Shown piece after piece: positions 58,182 through 64,000 of a DNA stretch of 64,000 nucleotides. Within the stretch, counting starts at the first letter, position 1; each line of letters opens with the position of its first letter. The DNA is from Hydrogenophilales bacterium (lineage in GTDB: Bacteria > Pseudomonadota > Gammaproteobacteria > Burkholderiales > Thiobacillaceae). The notes under the pieces were generated by a model that was not told where the DNA came from, made no database searches, and saw only the letters and a list, made by a program, of their open reading frames with translations. The stretch covers positions 1 to 64,000 of the forward strand of contig JADJYY010000017.1 of the NCBI GenBank assembly GCA_016719465.1, given 5' to 3'. The position numbers were made by a program, and so were the translations under genes.

Positions 58182-58838
58182 TCAACTCTCGTCATGGTCC
58201 GTTTTCGGCAGGCTGAACACGGGCAGGGTGAGATCCCAGGCGATGGCCGCCAGGCGCAGGCCGGCGATGGTCGCCATGCCCAGCATGGCTGCCAGGGTGC
58301 GGTCGAGCAGGGTTTCCAGCAGCAGGTAAATCGTCACCCCGGCGATGGCGGCGGAGGCGTACATGCGGCCCCGGCGCAGGATGAGGGGAATCTCGGCGCA
58401 CAACACATCCCGCAGCAGTCCGCCCGCCACGCCAGTGGCGGTGCCCATGATGACCACCACGATGCCGCCGTGCCCCAGGTTCTGGGCGATCTGGGCGCCG
58501 CTGATGGAGAACAGGGCCAGACCCAGGGCATCCGCATAGAGGATCAGGCGGTCGGGCGGATGGCGATAACGGGCGTAAATGATGGTCAGCAGGGCGGCGA
58601 TCAGGCAGACATAGAGATAAGCCGGGTCGGAAATCCAGAACACCGTCCGGTCCAGAAGCAAGTCCCGCAGGGTACCGCCGCCCACCGCCGTGACCGTGGC
58701 GATCACCACCACCCCGATCAGGTCCAGGCTACGGCGCCCGGCCGCCAGCGCCCCGCTGATGGCGAACACCGCCACCCCCAGCAGTTCGATGGCGTGGAGC
58801 AGGAGGGGAAGCGCCTGGGGCGGTGGAGGCAGGATCAA
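58182..58838 (-). CDS. Trimeric intracellular cation channel (TRIC/UPF0126) family protein
   Basis: A seven-helix membrane protein with two repeated Gly-rich halves: GVAVFAISGALAAGRRSLDL with VTAVGGGTLRDLLLDR, and LALFSISGAQIAQNLGHGG with ATGVAGGLLRDVLCAEIPLI. TRIC proteins are K+-type channels. The frame is open far upstream into the oxoprolinase gene; TTG 58838 gives a normal length (about 218 residues), but this start is uncertain. Confidence 0.8.
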   Translation of the reverse strand: MILPPPPQALPLLLHAIELLGVAVFAISGALAAGRRSLDLIGVVVIATVTAVGGGTLRDLLLDRTVFWISDPAYLYVCLIAALLTIIYARYRHPPDRLILYADALGLALFSISGAQIAQNLGHGGIVVVIMGTATGVAGGLLRDVLCAEIPLILRRGRMYASAAIAGVTIYLLLETLLDRTLAAMLGMATIAGLRLAAIAWDLTLPVFSLPKTDHDES

Positions 58839-58902
58839 GGCGGGAGGTGTGTGTGGGTGGGTCCAGGGAGGGTTCAACTGTAGCCCAGTTCGCCAGCGGA
58901 CA

Positions 58903-61900
58903 TCAGCCGGTCGGAGACTGCTTGTCTCCGGGTCGCGGTGGGCCGAATCCGCCGCCCCCCGGCGTTTCGAGGACGAAGATATCGCCCGTGTCCAGACGGA
59001 ACTCGGCGATTCCCGGCAGCGGTTCCGTGCTTCCGTCGGTCCGCTCGATGGCCTGCCGGCCCGGCAGGCCGGGGCCGCCGCCTTCCAGGCCGAAGGCGGG
59101 AACGCGCCGGCGCAAGGCCAGCAGGTTGCCATCCATGGGGGCGAGAAAAAGGATGCGGCGCACGACCCCGTCGCCGCCTCCATGCCTGCCCTGGCCGCCG
59201 GAACCGCGCCGGATGGCGAAGCGCTCCACCCGCACGGGGAAATTCGCTTCCAGGACTTCCACGTCGGTCAGGCGCGAGTTGGTCATGTGGCAGTGCACCG
59301 CCGAGGCGCCGGCGAAGCCGGGTCCGGCCCCGGTGCCGCCGCACACCGTCTCGTAATACTGGTGGCGGTGATCGCCGAAGCTGAAGTTGTTCATGGTGCC
59401 CTGGCTGGCGGCCAACTTGCCCAGGGCGCCATAGAGAGCGTCGACGATGTTCTGGGAGGTTTCCACGTTGCCGGCCACCACGGCGGCGGGATAGGCCGGA
59501 TTCAGCAGGCAGCCGGCCGGCAGGCGGATATCCAGGGGACGCAGCACGCCGGCGTTGAGGGGGATGTCCTCCATCGGGTAGTCGTCGCTTTGCGACCCTC
59601 GACGCTCCCTCCCCCGCCCGCGGGAGAGGGGTTGGGGGTGAGGGGGGCAGCGGGGGAACCGCTGCCGATCAGCGTGCGAAAGACATAGAGCACGGCGGAA
59701 TGGGCGATGCTGGCGGGGGCGTTGAGATTGCCTCCCTGCTGGGGACTGGTGCCGGCGAAGTCGATGACGGCGCGGCCGGCGCCGTGATCGATGCGCACCG
59801 CGACCCGGATGCTGGAACCCTCGTCCAGGGCCAGTTCGAACGATCCGTCGCGCAGCCCCGCCAGCAAACGCTTCACGGCGGTTTCCGCGTTGTCCTGCAC
59901 GAAGCCCATATAAGCCAGCACCGCCGGCGCTCCGGTCTCTTCCTCCAGTTGCCGCAGCAGGCGCCGGCCCAGGGCATTGGCCGCGAGCTGGGCTTGCAGA
60001 TCGGCGATGTTCTGGTCCGGGTTGCGGGCCGGATGGGGGTTGGCGGCCAGCCAGGCGCGGACCTCCGCTTCCAGGAAGCGGCCATCCCCCATGATCGGCA
60101 TGCCGTCGGAACGACAGCCCTCCTCGTCGATATGCCGGCTGCGGGCGGGCATGGAACCGGGGCTGATGCCGCCCACGTCGGCATGGTGGGCCCGGGAGGC
60201 GACGAAATAGCGCAAGGTCCGCCCCTCGGGATCGAAGATGGGGGAGACCACGGTGATGTCGGGCAGGTGGGTGCCGCCGGCATAGGGCGAGTTGATCAGG
60301 TAGGCGCCGTCGGGGCGCATGGACCCCGTGGCGCCAGGCGAGCCTTCTCCCCGGTCCGCCGAGGAGGGGGGAAACGCGCGCAGGATGGCGCGCACCGAAT
60401 CCCCCATGCTGCCCAGGTGCACCGGGATATGGGGGGCGTTGGCGATGAGGTCGCCCCGGGCGTCGAACAGGGCGCAGGAGAAGTCCAGGCGCTCGCGGAT
60501 GTTGACCGAGCGGGCGGTGTTCCGCAGGGCGCGGCCCATGTCCTCGGCGATGCTCATGAAGCGGCGGTTGAACAGGCTGAGCCAGGCGGGGTCGGGCCGG
60601 GAAGCGTCGGGGCGGCGGTGGGCGATCCGACCGGCGCTCAGGAGCAGGTCGCCGCGCGCCGTCATTTCCAGTTCCCAGCCGGGTTCCAGCACCAGGGTGG
60701 AACCGGCTTCCACGATCAGGGCCGGGCCCCGCAGGCGCTGGCCGGGAGCCATCGCCTCGCGACGGTACAGGGGTGTTTCGAGCCATTGCCCGGCGAGGAA
60801 CACCTCGCGCCGGGCGAAAGCGGTGGCCGGCGTGGCGGGCAGGCCCGCCAGCCCCCGGGGTTCGCCGCCGCCCTCGACGGTCTCCGTCTCCAGGGCGGCG
60901 CAGACCAGGGCGCGGCCGGGATCGGCGAAGCCGAAACGCAGGCGGTGCTGCTCGTGGAAGGCGTTCGTCATGGTCGCCAGATCGGCCAGGGGGATGGCCA
61001 GGAGCGTGTCGGAACCCTGGTAGCGCAAAAGGGCGCGGGTTTCTCCCTGCCCCGGAGGGGGAGGGAACTCCCTTTGCCATATGGAAACGATATTTTTTGA
61101 ACTTGCTCCTTCACCCCCCGCCCCTCCCCCGGAGGGGGAGGGGAGTACCTGCTCCACCGCCACTTGCCTGAGTGTCCGCCGCTCCGCCAGCCCGATCCCG
61201 TAGGCAGACAGGACGGACGCGAACGGCGAGATCAGCACCCTGCCGATACCCAGCCGTCCGGCCACGGCGCAGGCGTGCTGGCCGCCGGCGCCGCCGAAAC
61301 TTACCAGGGTGAACTCCACCGGGTTCACGCCCCGGGCCAGGGTGATGTGGCGGATGGCGTCGGCCATGTGCTCCACGGCGACGTCCAGAAAGCCCGCCGC
61401 CAGGCGCTCCGGGGTGTAGTCCAGGCCCAGGGTTTCGTTGACCCGCGCCGTCATGGCCTGGAAACCCGCCCGCGCCGCGTCCAGGTCCAGGGATTGGTCG
61501 CCGTCAGGCCCGAACACCGCCGGGAAACAGTCCGCCTGAATGCGCCCCAGCAGCAGGTTGGCGTCGGTGACCGCGAGGGGGCCGCCACGTCGATAGCAGG
61601 CCGGTCCCGGCAGGCTGCCGGCGGATTCCGGGCCGGCCAGCAGGCGCTGGCCGTCGAAACGGAGCACGGACCCGCCACCGGCCGCCACGGTGTGCACGCC
61701 CAGCATGGGCACCCGGATGCGGTGGCCGGCGATGCGGGTATCCAGCGCGCGCTCGAATTCGCCGGCATAAAGGGATGCGTCGGTGGACGTGCCGCCCATG
61801 TCGAAGCCGATGAGCTTGTGGAAGCCGGCGGCCCGGCCCGCCTTGGCCATGCCCATGAGGCCGCCGGCCGGCCCGGACAGCACGCTGTCCTTGCCCCTGA

Positions 61901-62645
61901 AGTCTTCGGCGTCGGTGAGGCCGCCATGGGATTGCATGAATTCCAGCCGGGTGCCGGCGGGCAGGGCCTCCGCCACCTGGGTCACGTAGCGGCGCACCGG
62001 CGGCGACAGGGTGGCGTCCAGCACCGCTGTCTCCGCCCGGGGAACGAACTTGATCAGGGGGCTGGCCTGGTGGGACAGGCTGACCTGGGTGAAGCCCGCC
62101 TCCCGCGCGATCTCCGCCGCCGCCAGTTCGTGGGCCGGATTCTTCCAGGCATGCAGGAAGGCGATGGCGCAGGCTTTCAGACCTTCCGCCCGGGCTTGCG
62201 CCAGGCTCGCGCGCAGACGCTCAGCGTCCAGGGTCCGGAGCACGGCGCCATCGGCGCACACCCGCTCCCGGGCCTCCACCACCCGGGCGTGGAGCGGCGC
62301 CGGCTTGCGGATGTCCAGGGCGAAGATGTCGGGACGGGCCTGGTCGCCGATCTCCAGGACATCGGCGAAGCCCTCGGTGATGACCAGCAGGGTGGGTTCG
62401 CCGCCGTGGGTGAGCAGGGCATTGGTGCCCACCGTGGTACCCATCTTCACGGCGGCGATGGCGCCGGGGGGGATGGCTTCGCCGGGTTCCAGGCCGAGGA
62501 CGGAGCGGATGCCGGCGATGGCCGCGTCTTGGTAGGCGCCAGGGTTCTCCGACAGCAGCTTGTTCTGGATCAGTCGCCCGTCGGGTGCCCGCGCGACGAT
62601 GTCGGTGAAGGTGCCGCCCCGGTCGATCCAGAATTCCCAGGCCAT
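58903..62645 (-). CDS. Fused hydantoinase/5-oxoprolinase, frameshifted at a repeat
   Basis: About 1,247 codons join HyuA and HyuB halves as in ATP-dependent 5-oxoprolinases, which open 5-oxoproline to glutamate. HyuA: WIDRGGTFTDIVARAPDGRL, LIGFDMGGTSTDASLY, VSFGGAGGQHACAVAGRLGI. HyuB: FNRRFMSIAEDMGRALRNTA, SPYAGGTHLPDITVVSPIF, then, in the next frame, DDYPMEDIPLNAGVLRPLDI and YYETVCGGTGAGPGF. The frame changes within or next to a palindromic repeat at 59604-59648; another repeat pair (61041-61144) adds residues between the halves without a break. Confidence 0.88.
59604..59648. repeat. CTCCCTCCCCC palindrome at the oxoprolinase frame break
   Basis: CTCCCTCCCCCGC/GCGGGAGAGG with a GGGGGTGAGGGG tail. 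On the minus strand it reads APLTPNPSPAGGGGS. The gene changes frame within 30 bp of it. Confidence 0.75.
61041..61144. repeat. Two CTCCC-type palindromes inside the oxoprolinase gene
   Basis: Units at 61041-61070 and 61110-61144 flank a 40-bp AT-rich stretch (ATATGGAAACGATATTTTTTG). On the minus strand they are read as LPSPSGGGAGGEGAS and REFPPPPGQGETR. The frame is kept. The AT-rich core may be part of one composite mobile unit. Confidence 0.7.
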
Positions 62646-62686
62646 GACCTACCTGACGTGGCGCTCAGAGCTCCCTCAGAGACCCC

Positions 62687-63526
62687 CTAGAGCCCCGACT
62701 CCTCGAGCATCTCCTTGGCGTCTTTGGACAATTCCTCCAGCTGATCCTGGTCGAGCATGAGATGGGCGAGCACGCTCGGGCCATGCTTTTCCCATTCCAC
62801 ATTGCCGGACAGGCGCGAGTAGAAGCTTTCGATGTATTCCGCCAGTTGCCCCACGGCCACCAGGTTGATGGCCTCGGACCCCAGGTTGGAGTGATAGATG
62901 CCGGCATCGTGATGCTGGCCGATGGCTTCCCGGATGTGGTCGGGCAGTTGCCAGCCCTTGGCCAGCAGGCCGCCCACCACGGCGTGGTTGGTGCCGTGCC
63001 GTCCGTCCTCGATTTCGGTGAAGCTGGCCGTCAGTTCCGAATTGGCGAGCTTGAGTGTGTCCCGATAGTCGCTGAAACGCCGCATCAGCAGGGGGATGCC
63101 GGCATCGCGAAACAGGCCGAAGAGATGGGCATCCTCCTTGGGCACGCACCCCAGGGTCTGGGCCAGGTAGGCGGATACCAGGGCGGTGCGGGCGGCCTCG
63201 TCCCAGAATCTGTCCAGGCCCTGGGTGGGCACCGCGTTGCGCAGGGACAGGCTCATGACCAGGGCGCCGATGTTCTTCATGCCCAGCATGGAGACGGCGT
63301 GGTCGATGGAACTCACCTGCCGGCGCAAGCCGAAGAACGGGGAGTTGATGGTCTTCAGCACGGCGGCGGCCAGGCCCACGTCGGTGGAAACCAGTTGGGC
63401 GATGCGGCGCAGGTTGGGTTCGGCCTTGGCGCGTTCTTCCAGTACCGCGTTGACGATGGCGGGGCGGGGCGGGATCGCCACGCTGGCGATGATCTTTTCG
63501 GCTTCCGCCGTGGTCAGGTTGGCCAT
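62687..63526 (-). CDS. HDOD domain protein
   Basis: A 279-residue HDOD protein: IPPRPAIVNAVLEERAKAEP, VSTDVGLAAAVLKTINSPFF, SIDHAVSMLGMKNIGALVMS and GCVPKEDAHLFGLFRDAGIP. HDOD proteins are HD-like signalling or regulatory proteins; the usual catalytic metal residues are mostly absent. Its role is unknown. Confidence 0.9.
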   Translation of the reverse strand: MANLTTAEAEKIIASVAIPPRPAIVNAVLEERAKAEPNLRRIAQLVSTDVGLAAAVLKTINSPFFGLRRQVSSIDHAVSMLGMKNIGALVMSLSLRNAVPTQGLDRFWDEAARTALVSAYLAQTLGCVPKEDAHLFGLFRDAGIPLLMRRFSDYRDTLKLANSELTASFTEIEDGRHGTNHAVVGGLLAKGWQLPDHIREAIGQHHDAGIYHSNLGSEAINLVAVGQLAEYIESFYSRLSGNVEWEKHGPSVLAHLMLDQDQLEELSKDAKEMLEESGL

Positions 63527-63619
63527 GATCTTTTCAGGCTGGGTGGGGGGGATGGAGAAGGTCCGGGATGACGCGCCGCGAACCTTCCGCCTTGCCTTAA
63601 CGGCCAGTCTCCGCCGGAC

Positions 63620-64000
63620 TTAAATGCCGCGCAGCAACTCGTTGATGCCCACCTTGGACAGGGTCTTGGCATCCACCTTCTTGACGATCACGGCGCAATA
63701 CAGGCTGTACTTGCCGTCGGCGGAGGGCAGGTTGCCGCTCACCACCACGGAGCCGGCGGGCACGCGGCCGTAGAAGACCTCGCCGGTCTCCCGGTCGTAG
63801 ATCTTGGTGGACTGGCCGATGTAGACGCCCATGGAGATGACGCAGTTGTCTTCCACCACCACGCCTTCCACCACTTCGGAACGGGCGCCGACGAAGCAGT
63901 TGTCGCCGATGATGGTGGGGCCGGCCTGGACCGGCTCCAGCACGCCGCCGATGCCGACGCCGCCGGACAGGTGCACGTTCTTGCCGATCTGGGCGCAGGA
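63620..64000 (-). CDS. dapD: Tetrahydrodipicolinate N-succinyltransferase, C-terminal part
   Basis: The last 126 residues of DapD, which makes N-succinyl-2-amino-6-oxopimelate in lysine and peptidoglycan synthesis. The left-handed beta-helix repeats are visible (NVHLSGGVGIGGVLEPVQAG, IIGDNCFVGARSEVVEGVVV), followed by GQSTKIYDRETGEVFYGRVP and the end SKVGINELLRGI. The gene runs off the window edge. Confidence 0.95.
   Translation of the reverse strand, partial: SCAQIGKNVHLSGGVGIGGVLEPVQAGPTIIGDNCFVGARSEVVEGVVVEDNCVISMGVYIGQSTKIYDRETGEVFYGRVPAGSVVVSGNLPSADGKYSLYCAVIVKKVDAKTLSKVGINELLRGI

Overview
The window is GC-rich, densely coded bacterial DNA. Its gene content points to a PHB-storing betaproteobacterium: a two-subunit class III PHA synthase (phaE-phaC) with phaA, phaB, phaR and a phasin; prfB and lysS on one strand; a moxR/DUF58/transglutaminase series; dnaK-dnaJ-grpE; and a fused 5-oxoprolinase. 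A Rhodocyclales- or Nitrosomonadales-like host would fit, but the sequence alone does not fix the genus.

Layout. 0.1-3.5 kb (minus): a damaged nikR, then DUF58 and transglutaminase genes. 3.7-14.2 kb: a block of a dienelactone hydrolase plus a scattered type I restriction-modification system (hsdR, hsdS, hsdM). Between the hsd genes lie a Phd/RelE toxin-antitoxin pair, an AbiE-like wHTH/nucleotidyltransferase pair and a nucleotidyltransferase/HEPN pair. This block sits between moxR and the DUF58 gene, which are usually adjacent. 14.2-20.3 kb: moxR, lysS, vapBC, a membrane protein, dodecin, a hypothetical protein, and prfB with its programmed frameshift. 20.4-25.4 kb: protein quality control (two Hsp20s, CbpA/CbpM, two HtrA proteases). 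25.5-31.1 kb: an overlapping cluster of ABC transporter, redox/metal membrane protein, TlpA, TauE/DsbD-like protein and two NosL proteins. 31.2-36.5 kb: menA-like gene, symporter, DUF4010, GST, gltX. 36.6-38.9 kb: tRNA-Val(CAC), HAD phosphatase, Rieske protein, SppA, Rof-like protein. 39.0-44.4 kb: PHB locus with four copies of a TTGTGC-N3-GCACAA-type element in its two control regions. 44.4-48.2 kb: HlyD remnant, autotransporter-like barrel, beta-CASP hydrolase, orphan MlaF. 48.4-52.0 kb: ovoA and an OvoB-type lyase, a likely ovothiol pathway. 52.1-57.5 kb: grpE, dnaK, dnaJ, and an E2 acyltransferase without the usual E3-binding domain. 57.6-64.0 kb: hypothetical protein, TRIC-like channel, fused 5-oxoprolinase, HDOD protein, and the 3' part of dapD.

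Two features cut across the whole window. First, GC-rich palindromic repeats of several families occur in intergenic gaps and also inside genes, often kept in frame (hsdR, hsdS, hsdM, the TauE-like gene, 5-oxoprolinase, ovoA). Second, about twenty genes carry small indels, mostly one base in a G or C run, and these include gltX and grpE, which a cell needs. Most of these shifts therefore look like consensus errors rather than real pseudogenes. I annotate such genes over their full extent and give the approximate break positions.
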